A stretch of DNA of 64,000 nt from Alexandriicola marinus (GTDB lineage: Bacteria; Pseudomonadota; Alphaproteobacteria; Rhodobacterales; Rhodobacteraceae). The DNA lies in assembly GCF_004000435.1 (NCBI RefSeq), contig NZ_RBVZ01000001.1, positions 682,001 through 746,000 of the forward strand, read 5' to 3'. The first letter of the stretch is position 1. Each line of letters begins with the position of its first letter. Under the pieces are notes generated by a model. That model had not been told where the DNA came from, ran no database searches, and saw nothing but the letters and a program-made list of their open reading frames with translations. The translations under genes were made by a program, and so were the position numbers. Positions 16,672 to 25,493 of the stretch are shown here, one piece after another.

Positions 16672-16690
16672 ATGTGAATGTTTTTTACAT
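16672..16690. promoter_or_regulatory. palindromic operator copy 2 upstream of DUF2852 gene
   Basis: The site reads ATGTGAATGTTTTTTACAT and matches copy 1 at 16 of 19 positions, including both outer arms. It touches the 3' end of the ybaK-like gene. With copy 1 it flanks the likely DUF2852 promoter, an arrangement suited to cooperative binding or looping. Confidence 0.6.
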
Positions 16691-17170
16691 TTATTTTAAT
16701 TTCGTAGTGAAATCAGATACTTGCGCGCCAGATATCTCGATAAGGCGCGTTGGTGCGATGCGGAAAACATGCCGTGGCGTGCCTGCAGCGGCCCAGATTT
16801 CCGCGAATTCGGTCAATCTCGGGTCGAAATAGACGGGCCCCGGCGTCAGGTGCCCGACAGGCGAGACCCCTCCGATGACAAAGCCTGTCCGCGCGCGGAC
16901 AAAGGCCGCGTCCGCCGCATCGAGCGCTTCGCCCGCGACCTGTTGGGCCAGACCGGGATCGACCCGATTGCCGCCGGCGGTGACGAAAAGGTGGACGGCA
17001 CCGCTGTCGGCCCCCCGGAAAATGATGGATTTCGCGATCTGATCCAGCAGGCAGCCGACAGCAGCGGCGGCTTGCGCGGCGGTGCGCGTCTCGTCCCCAG
17101 TCTCGACGGGTTCGATCTCGAGGCCGGCCCCCCGGAGGGCAGTGATCACGCGTTTGAGGCTCTTGCTCAT
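16691..17170 (-). CDS. YbaK/EbsC family aminoacyl-tRNA deacylase
   Basis: A 159-residue YbaK-fold protein: KSIIFRGADSGAVHLFVTAGGNRVD near 47-70, and FVIGGVSPVGH near 97, the family's conserved GG-SP-GH loop. Relatives hydrolyse mischarged Cys-tRNA(Pro) or Ala-tRNA(Pro). The precise substrate is not determined. It is divergent from glnE. Confidence 0.88.
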   Translation of the reverse strand: MSKSLKRVITALRGAGLEIEPVETGDETRTAAQAAAAVGCLLDQIAKSIIFRGADSGAVHLFVTAGGNRVDPGLAQQVAGEALDAADAAFVRARTGFVIGGVSPVGHLTPGPVYFDPRLTEFAEIWAAAGTPRHVFRIAPTRLIEISGAQVSDFTTKLK

Positions 17171-17283
17171 GGGCCTGTCTCCGACATCTCTTTTCCGGAT
17201 GGAGCTGGGCTGCTAGGTGAAGCTAGACCGTCCTGCGCCGTGACGGAACCCGAAACCGCCCCGTCTTTCAGGAGGCTACTCAC

Positions 17284-20070
17284 GTGGCAGATCACCGCCT
17301 CGTCACCCGCATCACCCGCCAGCCCCGGCCGTTCGATCCTGACCGCGCGGAGGAGGCGCGTGCCCTTGCGCCGTGGGCACAAGGCCCGGCGGCCGAGTTG
17401 ATCACGGGGGCCGGCGGATGCAGCCCCTACCTATTGTCGCTGATCGCGAAGGAGGCCGACTGGCTCGAACGCGCCTTCGACAACCCCGAAGCCGCCCGCG
17501 ATGAGACGCTGGCCGAGGCCGCGTCCCTCCCGCTCGATCAGTTGAAATCGGGCCTGCGCCGGGCGAAACGGCGGATCGCGCTTCTGGCGGGGCTTGCCGA
17601 TCTGGGCGGTGTCTGGCCACTGGAGGAGGTGACAGGCAGCCTGACCCGGCTGGCCGATATCGCCTGCCACCGGACACTGACCGAACTGTTGCGCCCCGAA
17701 CTCGCCCGTGGCCGCATCCCCGGCAAGACCGAGGCCGATGCCGAGGCGGGCGCGGGCTATGCGGTTCTGGCCATGGGAAAGATGGGCGCGTTCGAGCTGA
17801 ACTATTCCAGCGACATCGACCTGATCTGCCTGTTCGATGATACCCAGTTCTCCCTCGAGGACGTGGCCGAGGTGCGATCGGCCTTCGTCAAGATCACCCG
17901 CAAGCTCTGCGCGATCCTCGGCGACAATACCGGCGAAGGCTATGTCTTCCGCACCGATCTGCGCCTGCGGCCCGATGCGGCGGTGACGCCGGTCTGCCTG
18001 TCGATGTCGGCGGCCGAAAGCTATTATGAAGGCGTCGGCCGGACGTGGGAACGGGCGGCCTATATCAAGGCGCGTGCCTGCGCGGGCGACATTTCGGCGG
18101 GTGAGAGGTTTCTCGAAACGCTGACCCCCTTTGTCTGGCGGCGGCACCTTGATTTCGCGGCGATCCAGGATGCCCACGACATGCGCCTGCGCATTCGCGA
18201 TCACAAGGGGTTGCACGGCCCCCTGCGCCTGCCGCGCCATGACATGAAGCTGGGCCGGGGCGGCATTCGCGAGATCGAGTTCTTCACCCAGACCCGGCAG
18301 ATCATCGCAGGAGGGCGCGATCCGTCGCTGCGGGTGCGCGGCACGGTCGAGGGGCTGGCGCGTCTGGCCGAGGCGGGATGGCTCCCGGCCGAGACGGCCG
18401 CGACGCTGACCCGCCACTACCGCCTGCACCGCGAGGTCGAACATCGCCTCCAGATGATCGCCGACGCCCAGACACATGCGCTGCCCACCAATGACGAGGG
18501 CTTCGACAGGCTCGCCGCGTTCATGGGGCAGGATCGCGCGACATTCGAGGCCGACCTGACCGCCCGTCTGGAAGAGGTGCATGACCTGATCGAGGGCTTC
18601 TTTACCCCTGACGAGGCGCAGGGCGACGAGGGCGACGAGCAGGAATTCGGTGCCGAGATCACCGCCCGCTGGCCGGATTACCCGGCGTTGCGCTCGGCCC
18701 GCGCGGGCGAGCTGTTCCGCCGCCTGCGCCCCGAGATCCTCGGCGCCATGCAAGAGGCCGCCCGCCCGGAAGAGGCGCTGGTCAATTTCGACCGCTTCCT
18801 GTCTGGTCTGCCGGCAGGCGTCCAGCTGTTCTCGCTCTTCGATGCCAACCCGCAGCTGACCCGGCTGATCGTCGATATCGCCTCGACCGCGCCCGCGCTC
18901 GCGCAATACCTGTCGCGCAACGCCGGTGTGTTCGATGCGGTGATCGGGGGCGATTTCTTTGCGCCCTGGCCGGGGGTGGGTGTCCTGACGGAACAGCTTG
19001 CGGCACAGCTGGCCGCAACCGAGGATTACGAGGCACGGCTCGATGCCACTCGTCGCTGGGCCAAGGAATGGCATTTCCGGGTGGGCGTGCACCACCTGCG
19101 GGGCCTGATCTCGGCCACCGATGCCGGCGCGCAATATGCCGATCTGGCCGAAGCGGCGGTGGCCGGTCTCTGGCCCCATGTGGTGGATGATTTCTCGGCC
19201 AAGCACGGGGCGCCCCCGGGGCGCGGCGCGGTGGTTCTGGCGATGGGGTCACTGGGCGCGCAGCGGCTGAACGCGGCCTCGGACCTTGACCTGATCGTGA
19301 TCTATGACGGGCAGGGGGTCGAGGCGTCCGAGGGCAGACGCCCGCTTGCCACGCGCAGCTATTTCTCGCGCCTGACACAGGCCCTGGTCACCGCGATGAC
19401 CGCGCCCACGGCCGAGGGGCGCCTCTACGAGGTCGACATGCGGCTCAGGCCGTCGGGGCGGCAGGGGCCGGTGGCCACGTCATGGGATGCGTTTCGCACC
19501 TATCAGCGCGACGAGGCCTGGACATGGGAGCATCTGGCCCTGACCCGTGCCCGCCCCATCGCAGGAGACGCGTCGTTCCGCGACGAGGCCGAAGCCTTCC
19601 GGCAGAGCCTGCTGGCCGAGAAATCGACGGGTGCGGGCATCGTGATCGAGGTGGCCGACATGCGCCGCCGCATCGCCGAGGCCAAGCCGCCGCAGGGTGA
19701 CTGGGATGCCAAGATCGGCCCCGGCAGGCTTCAGGATGCCGAGCTTGCCGCGCAGACGCTGGCGCTTTTGTCGGGATCGGAGGCGCGGCAACCCTTGGCG
19801 CAGGTCGAGGCCGGGGCGGCCGCGGGACTGGTGTCTGCCGATCAGGCCCATGCGCTGCGTCGGTCCCTGACCTTGTTCTGGCAGTTGCAGGCCACGGCGC
19901 GGCTTCTGACCGGTGGTATGCTGGTGCCGGACGAATTGGGCGAGGGTGGCCGCCGGATGGTGCTGCGCGAAACCGGGCAGGACGATATGGAAACGCTCGG
20001 CCGTGCCATGAAAGAGACGGCCTCGCGCGCCGACGATGTGATTGCCAGCTTGCTGAAAGGGACGACATGA
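17284..20070 (+). CDS. glnE: glutamine synthetase adenylyltransferase/deadenylase GlnE
   Basis: A 928-residue bifunctional enzyme that adds and removes AMP on glutamine synthetase in response to PII. It has two nucleotidyltransferase domains: the N-terminal one with LNYSSDIDLICLFDD near 177-191, and the C-terminal one with LNAASDLDLIVIYDG near 662-676. Conserved KLGRGGIREIEFFTQ follows the first domain. Start is GTG with a strong AGGAGG. The stop overlaps the next gene as ATGA. Confidence 0.96.
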   Translation: MADHRLVTRITRQPRPFDPDRAEEARALAPWAQGPAAELITGAGGCSPYLLSLIAKEADWLERAFDNPEAARDETLAEAASLPLDQLKSGLRRAKRRIALLAGLADLGGVWPLEEVTGSLTRLADIACHRTLTELLRPELARGRIPGKTEADAEAGAGYAVLAMGKMGAFELNYSSDIDLICLFDDTQFSLEDVAEVRSAFVKITRKLCAILGDNTGEGYVFRTDLRLRPDAAVTPVCLSMSAAESYYEGVGRTWERAAYIKARACAGDISAGERFLETLTPFVWRRHLDFAAIQDAHDMRLRIRDHKGLHGPLRLPRHDMKLGRGGIREIEFFTQTRQIIAGGRDPSLRVRGTVEGLARLAEAGWLPAETAATLTRHYRLHREVEHRLQMIADAQTHALPTNDEGFDRLAAFMGQDRATFEADLTARLEEVHDLIEGFFTPDEAQGDEGDEQEFGAEITARWPDYPALRSARAGELFRRLRPEILGAMQEAARPEEALVNFDRFLSGLPAGVQLFSLFDANPQLTRLIVDIASTAPALAQYLSRNAGVFDAVIGGDFFAPWPGVGVLTEQLAAQLAATEDYEARLDATRRWAKEWHFRVGVHHLRGLISATDAGAQYADLAEAAVAGLWPHVVDDFSAKHGAPPGRGAVVLAMGSLGAQRLNAASDLDLIVIYDGQGVEASEGRRPLATRSYFSRLTQALVTAMTAPTAEGRLYEVDMRLRPSGRQGPVATSWDAFRTYQRDEAWTWEHLALTRARPIAGDASFRDEAEAFRQSLLAEKSTGAGIVIEVADMRRRIAEAKPPQGDWDAKIGPGRLQDAELAAQTLALLSGSEARQPLAQVEAGAAAGLVSADQAHALRRSLTLFWQLQATARLLTGGMLVPDELGEGGRRMVLRETGQDDMETLGRAMKETASRADDVIASLLKGTT

Positions 20071-20345
20071 AGGGAACGCCCGAAGACCCGCGCGGTCTGA
20101 TACAGGAAGCCTACAGGATGGTAGGGATATCAGCGCCCGAATGCCGGTCGATCTTTCTGGACTGGGCGCTTGGTGTGCCGCCTGATCGCGAGACCAAGAC
20201 CGAGGTGCGCCGGCTCCTCAACCGTTATGCCGAGGCCAATCCCGGCCACCCGATGACGCAGACGCTGATCGAAGCGCTGGACGAACCCGCCAGCGCCCGC
20301 CGGCGCGGCGGGCGCGCCGGTCGGCTGCGTGACACGAACACTTAG
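20067..20345 (+). CDS. small conserved hypothetical protein downstream of glnE
   Basis: A 92-residue soluble protein with no recognised domain: helical (LIQEAYRMVG, CRSIFLDWALGVP, VRRLLNRYAEANP) with a basic Arg/Gly-rich tail. It is translationally coupled to glnE (ATGA overlap) and its last bases overlap the convergent eda gene by four. Coupling suggests a nitrogen-regulation link, but that is only context. Confidence 0.7.
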   Translation: MKGTPEDPRGLIQEAYRMVGISAPECRSIFLDWALGVPPDRETKTEVRRLLNRYAEANPGHPMTQTLIEALDEPASARRRGGRAGRLRDTNT

Positions 20346-20983
20346 CGGGGAAGGGCCGCGGCCCCGCGGGCGAGCTGTTCGATCCCGGCCCAGTCGCCCG
20401 AGGCGATCAGTTCCTTGGGGGCGACCCAGCTTCCGCCGACGCACACAACATTGGGCAGCGACAGGTAATCGCGCGCATTGGCAAGGCTCACACCGCCCGT
20501 TGGGCAGAAGCTGACCTGCGGGATCGGCGCGCCGATCGCCTTGAGCGCGGGTGCCCCGCCCGAGGCTTCGGCCGGGAAGAACTTCTGAACGCTGTAGCCC
20601 CGCTCCAGAAGCCGCATCGCCTCTGTCGCGCTGGACGACCCGGCCAGAAGCGGCAGGTCGTTGGCCTCGCAGGCATCGAGAAGTCGGTCCGTCGAACCGG
20701 GCGAGACCCCGAAATTCGCGCCGGCCTCCTTGGCGGCCTCGACATCGGCCTCGGTCAGGAGCGTGCCGGCCCCCACCACGCCGCCTTCGACGCCCGCCAT
20801 CTCGCGGATCGCATCGAGTGCGGCCGGGGTGCGCAGCGTCACTTCGAGCACGGGGAGCCCGCCGGCCACGAGCGCCCGCGCCAGATCGGCGGCGGAGCCT
20901 GCATCCTCGAGCACGAGAACAGGAATGACGGGGGCCAGTCCGCAAAGATCGGCGTTGAGTTTGCTGGCTTGTTCAGGGGTCAT
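20342..20983 (-). CDS. eda: KDPG aldolase (Eda)
   Basis: A 213-residue class I aldolase that splits 2-keto-3-deoxy-6-phosphogluconate to pyruvate and glyceraldehyde-3-phosphate in the Entner-Doudoroff pathway; it may also act on 4-hydroxy-2-oxoglutarate. Visible motifs are VIPVLVLED at the start, VLEVTLRTP, VGAGTLLT, and VQKFFPAEASGG with the Schiff-base lysine. It lies 44 bases downstream of edd and is evidently co-transcribed. Confidence 0.95.
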   Translation of the reverse strand: MTPEQASKLNADLCGLAPVIPVLVLEDAGSAADLARALVAGGLPVLEVTLRTPAALDAIREMAGVEGGVVGAGTLLTEADVEAAKEAGANFGVSPGSTDRLLDACEANDLPLLAGSSSATEAMRLLERGYSVQKFFPAEASGGAPALKAIGAPIPQVSFCPTGGVSLANARDYLSLPNVVCVGGSWVAPKELIASGDWAGIEQLARGAAALPR

Positions 20984-21027
20984 GGCTACTTTCCCGGTAT
21001 GTGACTGGTGACGGGCGGTGCGCAGGG

Positions 21028-22830
21028 TCAGACGACCACGCCCGCGCCTTCGGCGGCAAGGCCGACATTGCGGCGGAACACCTCGAACAGCTCGCGGCCG
21101 ACGCCGTTTCCGTTGCCGCTCAGATCTGCCACGGCCGGGGTGCGGCCCGACAGGTCCTCGAGGCAGGTCAGCGTGCCGGTCGTCGCATCGAGCCTGAGCA
21201 TATCACCGTCGCGCAGAAGCGCGATCGGCCCGCCATCGGCGGCCTCGGGGCAGACATGGATCGCGGCGGGCACCTTGCCGCTCGCGCCCGACATGCGCCC
21301 GTCGGTGACAAGTGCGACCTTGAGCCCACGATCCTGCAACACGGCAAGGGTGGGCGTCAGGGAATGCAGTTCCGGCATCCCGTTCGATTTCGGCCCCTGA
21401 AAGCGGACGACGACGATCGTATCGGACGTGATCTCGCCGTTCTGGAAGGCTGTCTTCACATCGCCCTGATCGTGAAAAATCCGGGCCGGCGCTTCGATCA
21501 CGTGGCGTTCGGGGGCGACGGCGGAGGTCTTGATCACCGCGCGGCCGAGGTTCCCGGCCAGCTGGACCAGACCGCCGGTGGACTGGAACGGATCAGACGC
21601 GGGACGCAGAATCTTGTCGTTGAGTGTCTCGCCCGCGCCTGCGGCATAGACGACCTTGCCATCTTCGAGCTTGGGTTCCTGAGTATAAAGTGACAGCCCG
21701 TCGCCCGCGACCGTGGTCACATCCTCGTGCAGAAGGCCCGCATCGAGAAGCTGCCCGATCATGTAGCCGAGGCCGCCGGCTGCGTGGAAATGGTTCACGT
21801 CGGCCAGGCCATTGGGATAGACCTTGGCCATCAGCGGCGTCACCGACGAGATGTCGGAGAAGTCCTGCAGGTCAAGCTGGATGCCCGCGGCCTTGGCCAT
21901 CGCGGGAAGGTGCATCACGAGGTTGGTCGAGCCGCCCGTGGCCATCAGGCCCACGATCCCGTTCACGAAGGCCTTTTCATCGAGAATCTCGTAGACCGGG
22001 CGGAAATCGTTGCCGAGCGCGGTGATCGAGGCCGCCCGTTCGGTGCCCGCGACCGTCAGCGCCTCGCGCAGGGGGGTGCCGGGATTGACGAAACTTGCGC
22101 CCGGCAGGTGCAGGCCCATGAACTCCATCAGCATCTGGTTGGAATTGGCCGTCCCATAGAAGGTGCAGGTGCCCGGCCCGTGGTAGGAGGCCATCTCGGC
22201 CGCCATCAGCGCGTCGCGCCCGACCTCGCCATTGGCGAATTGCTGGCGGACCTTGGCTTTTTCGTCATTGGGCAGGCCGCTTGTCATCGGGCCTGCCGGC
22301 AGAAAGATCGACGGGATATAGCCGAAGGTCGCCGCGGCCATCACCAGCCCCGGCACGATCTTGTCGCAGACGCCAAGATAGATGGCCGCGTCGAATGTGT
22401 TGTGGCTCAGGCCGACGCCGGCTGCCAGCGCGATCACATCGCGCGAAAAGAGAGACAGCTCCATCCCCGTCTGGCCCTGGGTCACCCCGTCGCACATGGC
22501 CGGAACGCCGCCTGCCACCTGCGCGGTTGCACCGGCGGCACGGGCCGCGCTGCGGATCAGGTCGGGATAGGTCTCGAACGGCTGATGCGCGGAGAGCATG
22601 TCGTTATAGGCGGTGATGATCCCGATATTGGGCGCACGCGCCTCGATCAGCGCGTCCTTGTCCGCGCCCATCGCGGCATAGGCATGGGCCTGGTTGCCGC
22701 AGGTCAGGTGGGCGCGGCGTGGCCCATCGGCCGCGGCGGCACGCATTGTTTCCAGATAGCGACCCCGGCTTTGGGCGCTGCGTTCGATGATGCGGTCTGT
22801 CACTTCGGCAATTACGCGATCAAGCGGCAT
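21028..22830 (-). CDS. edd: phosphogluconate dehydratase (Edd)
   Basis: A 600-residue IlvD/Edd-family iron-sulfur dehydratase converting 6-phosphogluconate to KDPG. Cluster and active-site motifs include ACGNQAHAY-like LTCGNQ near 43, [20 protein letters not shown] near 145-164, and [18 protein letters not shown] near 220. [10 protein letters not shown] near 510 is the C-terminal signature. The promoter region carries a LacI-type operator. Confidence 0.96.
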   Translation of the reverse strand: MPLDRVIAEVTDRIIERSAQSRGRYLETMRAAAADGPRRAHLTCGNQAHAYAAMGADKDALIEARAPNIGIITAYNDMLSAHQPFETYPDLIRSAARAAGATAQVAGGVPAMCDGVTQGQTGMELSLFSRDVIALAAGVGLSHNTFDAAIYLGVCDKIVPGLVMAAATFGYIPSIFLPAGPMTSGLPNDEKAKVRQQFANGEVGRDALMAAEMASYHGPGTCTFYGTANSNQMLMEFMGLHLPGASFVNPGTPLREALTVAGTERAASITALGNDFRPVYEILDEKAFVNGIVGLMATGGSTNLVMHLPAMAKAAGIQLDLQDFSDISSVTPLMAKVYPNGLADVNHFHAAGGLGYMIGQLLDAGLLHEDVTTVAGDGLSLYTQEPKLEDGKVVYAAGAGETLNDKILRPASDPFQSTGGLVQLAGNLGRAVIKTSAVAPERHVIEAPARIFHDQGDVKTAFQNGEITSDTIVVVRFQGPKSNGMPELHSLTPTLAVLQDRGLKVALVTDGRMSGASGKVPAAIHVCPEAADGGPIALLRDGDMLRLDATTGTLTCLEDLSGRTPAVADLSGNGNGVGRELFEVFRRNVGLAAEGAGVVV

Positions 22831-22884
22831 GGGGCCTCCTTTAACCTGGGTGCGGGACCGGCGCCCGCAGCGTTCGATGGCCGG

Positions 22885-22913
22885 ATATCATCTTCCGTTA
22901 GCGCTAACAACAG
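22885..22913 (-). promoter_or_regulatory. putative edd-eda promoter
   Basis: On the minus strand CTGTTG (-35-like) and TGATAT (-10-like) are separated by 17 bases, about 55-83 bases before the edd start. The matches to consensus are moderate. The operator at 22897-22908 lies in the spacer. Confidence 0.45.
22897..22908. promoter_or_regulatory. LacI-family-type operator of edd-eda
   Basis: GTTAGCGCTAAC is a perfect 12-base palindrome with the central CG typical of LacI/GalR-family operators. It lies in the putative promoter spacer, the classic repressor position. The regulator is not encoded in this window; sugar-pathway LacI-type regulators of alphaproteobacteria are the likely class. Confidence 0.75.
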
Positions 22914-22920
22914 GGGATTC

Positions 22921-22945
22921 CGTCTGCTTTGCAGCGGTGCAGACG
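22921..22945. repeat. inverted repeat upstream of the edd promoter
   Basis: CGTCTGC and GCAGACG form a perfect seven-base inverted repeat with an eleven-base spacer, about 14 bases beyond the LacI-type operator and 126 before the lipoprotein start. It may be a second regulator site or a hairpin; there is no T-run. Confidence 0.3.
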
Positions 22946-23070
22946 CCTGAGAGCCTGCAATTCAACTCAAATTTGCACCTAAGTCTCCTCATTTCGGCCC
23001 CGTTCGGCGGCTACGACCAAACAAAGGCCCGGTAATGGAAACAATCGCCGGGTCAGCCAAGGAGATTGTC

Positions 23071-23670
23071 ATGACCCTGCGTCTGATTGCCGCCCTCATC
23101 CTCGCCACGGGCCTGTCGGCCTGCGCCACGACCGAGACCGTGTCCCGGAACGTGCCGCTCGAAGCTCAGGGCCTGACCGCGCCGGAACAGCAGATCATCC
23201 GCGACTACAACGTCACCTCGATCATGGTGAACGTGCCGCGCGATCTGCGCGTGTCCGAGAACAACAGCTATTATCCCAACGCCGATATCGTCTGGCGCGG
23301 CGACCCGGTCGGTGACCGCCACGCCCAGATCGAGGAAATCTTCCGCACGGCGACGACACAGGCGGCCGAGGACATCGATGGATCGCGCGACGTGATCGCG
23401 GTGGTCGATGTCGTCCGCTTCCACGGTGTCACGGAACGCACACGCTATTCGGTAGGCGGTGTCTACAACATGGTCTTCAACCTCGGCATCTATGATGGCG
23501 AGACGGGTCTGGTCATCGAAACCCCGCGTCAGTTGGCGGCGAACCTGCCGGCCCCGGGTGGACAGGCGGCCGTTCAGCTTGAACAGGCGGGCCAGACCGA
23601 AAAGGTGCGGGTTCTGAACTACCTCACCTTCTTCATTCAGCAGGAGCTTTCGACGCCTGCGGGCGTCTGA
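23071..23670 (+). CDS. lipoprotein of unknown function
   Basis: A 199-residue protein with a lipoprotein signal: hydrophobic residues 4-14 and lipobox LSAC at 15-18, so Cys18 would be lipidated. The mature part has alternating strands (VTSIMVNVPRDLRVSE, DVIAVVDVVRFHGVTER, YNMVFNLGIYD). No enzymatic motif is seen; it resembles a Rhodobacterales-specific conserved lipoprotein family. The ATG after AAGGAG is preferred over a start 12 codons earlier. Confidence 0.75.
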   Translation: MTLRLIAALILATGLSACATTETVSRNVPLEAQGLTAPEQQIIRDYNVTSIMVNVPRDLRVSENNSYYPNADIVWRGDPVGDRHAQIEEIFRTATTQAAEDIDGSRDVIAVVDVVRFHGVTERTRYSVGGVYNMVFNLGIYDGETGLVIETPRQLAANLPAPGGQAAVQLEQAGQTEKVRVLNYLTFFIQQELSTPAGV

Positions 23671-23708
23671 GGCTTCCCACTTCATTTCAATCACGCTAGG
23701 AGGACGGC

Positions 23709-24923
23709 ATGTCGCTGTCCTCCCATTCCGTTGTAACGGACCGCCCCGTCATCCGGTTGCTGCCCAAGGCAGAGGCCCGCGCCATCCGGCACGGGTTTCC
23801 CTGGGTCTATGCCAACGAACTGGTCATGGATCGGCGCACGCGCGCGATTGTTCCGGGCAGTTTCGCCACCCTCGAAGACAACGACCGGCGGCCTTTGGCG
23901 ACGGTTACGTTCAACCCGCAGTCGCGCATTGCCGCCCGGGTGATGGACGCCGACCCCGACGCGGCGATCGACCGCGCCTGGATCGAGGCGCGACTGACCC
24001 GCGCGCTCGACCTTCGGGACCGGCTGTACGATCAGCCGTTCTACCGGCTTGTCCATGCCGAGGCCGATGGCCTGCCCGGTGTCGTGATCGACCGGTTCGG
24101 CGATCATGCCGTCGTCCAACCCAACACGGCGTGGTCCGAGGCGATGATCGAGGATATCGCGGAGGCGCTGGTCGCGGTCTGTGGCCTCTCGACGATCATC
24201 CGCAACGGCACCGGCCGGGCCCGACAGCTCGAAGGTCTTCCCGAAGAGATGTCGATCGTGCGTGGCGCGGCGCCCGAGGCGCCGGTCCAGGTTGTGATGA
24301 ACGGTGCCACCTATCTGGCCGACCTCATGGGCGGGCAGAAGACGGGGCTGTTCTATGATCAGCGCCCCAATCATGCCTTTGCCGCGGGGCTTGCCCGCGA
24401 TGTCCGCGTGCTCGATGTCTTTTCGCATGTGGGGGGCTTTGCGCTGGCTGCCCTTGCCTCCGGCGCACGCGAGGCGCTTTGCGTCGACGGCTCGGCCCCG
24501 GCGCTGGAGCTGGCCGAAGGCGGCGCGCGCGCCATGGGCATGCGGGACAGGCTTAGCACGCGCAAGGGCGACGCCTTCGCCACGCTCGAGGCGCTGGCCG
24601 GGGAGGGTGCGCAGTTCGACCTCGTAATCTGCGACCCGCCAGCCTTCGCGCCGTCGAAAAACGCGCTCGATGCGGGGCTGCGCGCCTATGAAAAGGTCGC
24701 CCGTCTTGCCGCGCCGCTGGTGGCCGAGGGCGGTGTCCTGATCCTGTGTTCCTGTTCGCACGCCGCCGATCTGGCAAAGTTCCGGGCGGCCTGTGCCCGC
24801 GGCATCGGGCGGGGCGGCCGACGCGGGCCGATCCTTTACACCGGGTTTGCCGGCCCCGACCACCCGGTCCTGCCGCATCTGGCCGAAAGCGGATATCTCA
24901 AGGCGCTGGCGTTCCGGCTGTGA
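23709..24923 (+). CDS. SAM-dependent rRNA methyltransferase, RlmI-like (RSP_2647 family)
   Basis: A 404-residue protein with an N-terminal PUA-like domain (IRHGFPWVYANELV) and a class I methyltransferase domain (VRVLDVFSHVGGFAL near 230, catalytic-loop VICDPPAFAPSK near 305). It closely fits the RlmI/RlmK-type 23S cytosine-5 methyltransferase-like group. CSCSH near 345 resembles the family's late cysteine motif. The GTG start of the following PIN gene overlaps its stop as GTGA. Confidence 0.88.
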   Translation: MSLSSHSVVTDRPVIRLLPKAEARAIRHGFPWVYANELVMDRRTRAIVPGSFATLEDNDRRPLATVTFNPQSRIAARVMDADPDAAIDRAWIEARLTRALDLRDRLYDQPFYRLVHAEADGLPGVVIDRFGDHAVVQPNTAWSEAMIEDIAEALVAVCGLSTIIRNGTGRARQLEGLPEEMSIVRGAAPEAPVQVVMNGATYLADLMGGQKTGLFYDQRPNHAFAAGLARDVRVLDVFSHVGGFALAALASGAREALCVDGSAPALELAEGGARAMGMRDRLSTRKGDAFATLEALAGEGAQFDLVICDPPAFAPSKNALDAGLRAYEKVARLAAPLVAEGGVLILCSCSHAADLAKFRAACARGIGRGGRRGPILYTGFAGPDHPVLPHLAESGYLKALAFRL

Positions 24924-25483
24924 CGCGCGCGACCCCGCCTCGCGTCGTTCTGGATGCCTGCGTCATCTTTCCCACCGTGACGCGAGAGATGCTTCTCGGC
25001 GCCGCGCGTGAGGGGTTCTTTACCCCCCGCTGGTCGGACAGGATCACCGAGGAATGGGTGCGGGCTGCCGCCAAGCTCGGCCCGGAGGGAGAGATTCTGG
25101 CACGCGGCGAGGCCGCCCGGCTCGACGCGCTCTGGCCCGATGCCGCGATCCCGCGCCACGAGGGTCTCGAGGCGCGGCTCTGGCTGCCCGATCCGGCGGA
25201 TGTGCATGTTCTGGCAGCCGCGATCGCGGGCTCCTGCGACGGGATCGTCACCGTGAATGCCAAGGATTTTCCCCGCAACATCCTTGCCGAGGAGGGGCTG
25301 TTCAGGGCTGATCCGGATGCGTTTCTTCTGGGGTTCCGGAAGGCCGATCCCGCGCGGATGGGGCAGGTCGCGGACAGGGTTCTGGCTCAGGCGCGCCGCC
25401 TGTCGGGAGACGACTGGTCGATACGGGCCCTGATGAAGAAGGCGCGCCTGCCGCGTCTGGGAAAAGCGCTGGATCAGGCCTGA
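24920..25483 (+). CDS. PIN domain protein (RSP_2648 family)
   Basis: A 187-residue PIN-fold protein: VVLDACVIFPTVTREML at the start and DPADVHVLAAAIAGSCDGIVTVNAKDFP near 88-115 give the acidic residues of a metal-dependent ribonuclease. No antitoxin gene lies beside it, so a toxin-antitoxin module is unlikely. Overlap with the rRNA methyltransferase implies joint expression and a possible RNA-processing role. The GTG at 24920 is the only start that keeps the PIN strand at the N-terminus. Confidence 0.82.
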   Translation: MTRATPPRVVLDACVIFPTVTREMLLGAAREGFFTPRWSDRITEEWVRAAAKLGPEGEILARGEAARLDALWPDAAIPRHEGLEARLWLPDPADVHVLAAAIAGSCDGIVTVNAKDFPRNILAEEGLFRADPDAFLLGFRKADPARMGQVADRVLAQARRLSGDDWSIRALMKKARLPRLGKALDQA

Positions 25484-25493
25484 CGGCGCGGTT

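Noticed and set aside
16614-16690. Crp or PpsR/CrtJ binding sites upstream of the DUF2852 gene
   Set aside because: Crp needs TGTGA-N6-TCACA and PpsR TGT-N12-ACA; the sites have N7 and N11 respectively, so the regulator is left unnamed.
17431-19206. Minus-strand frame of about 591 codons opposite glnE
   Set aside because: GlnE motifs are on the plus strand in both halves; the minus-strand frame is a shadow.
24920-25483. Toxin of a type II toxin-antitoxin system
   Set aside because: No antitoxin-like small gene lies next to the PIN gene; its overlap with an RNA methyltransferase suggests another role.
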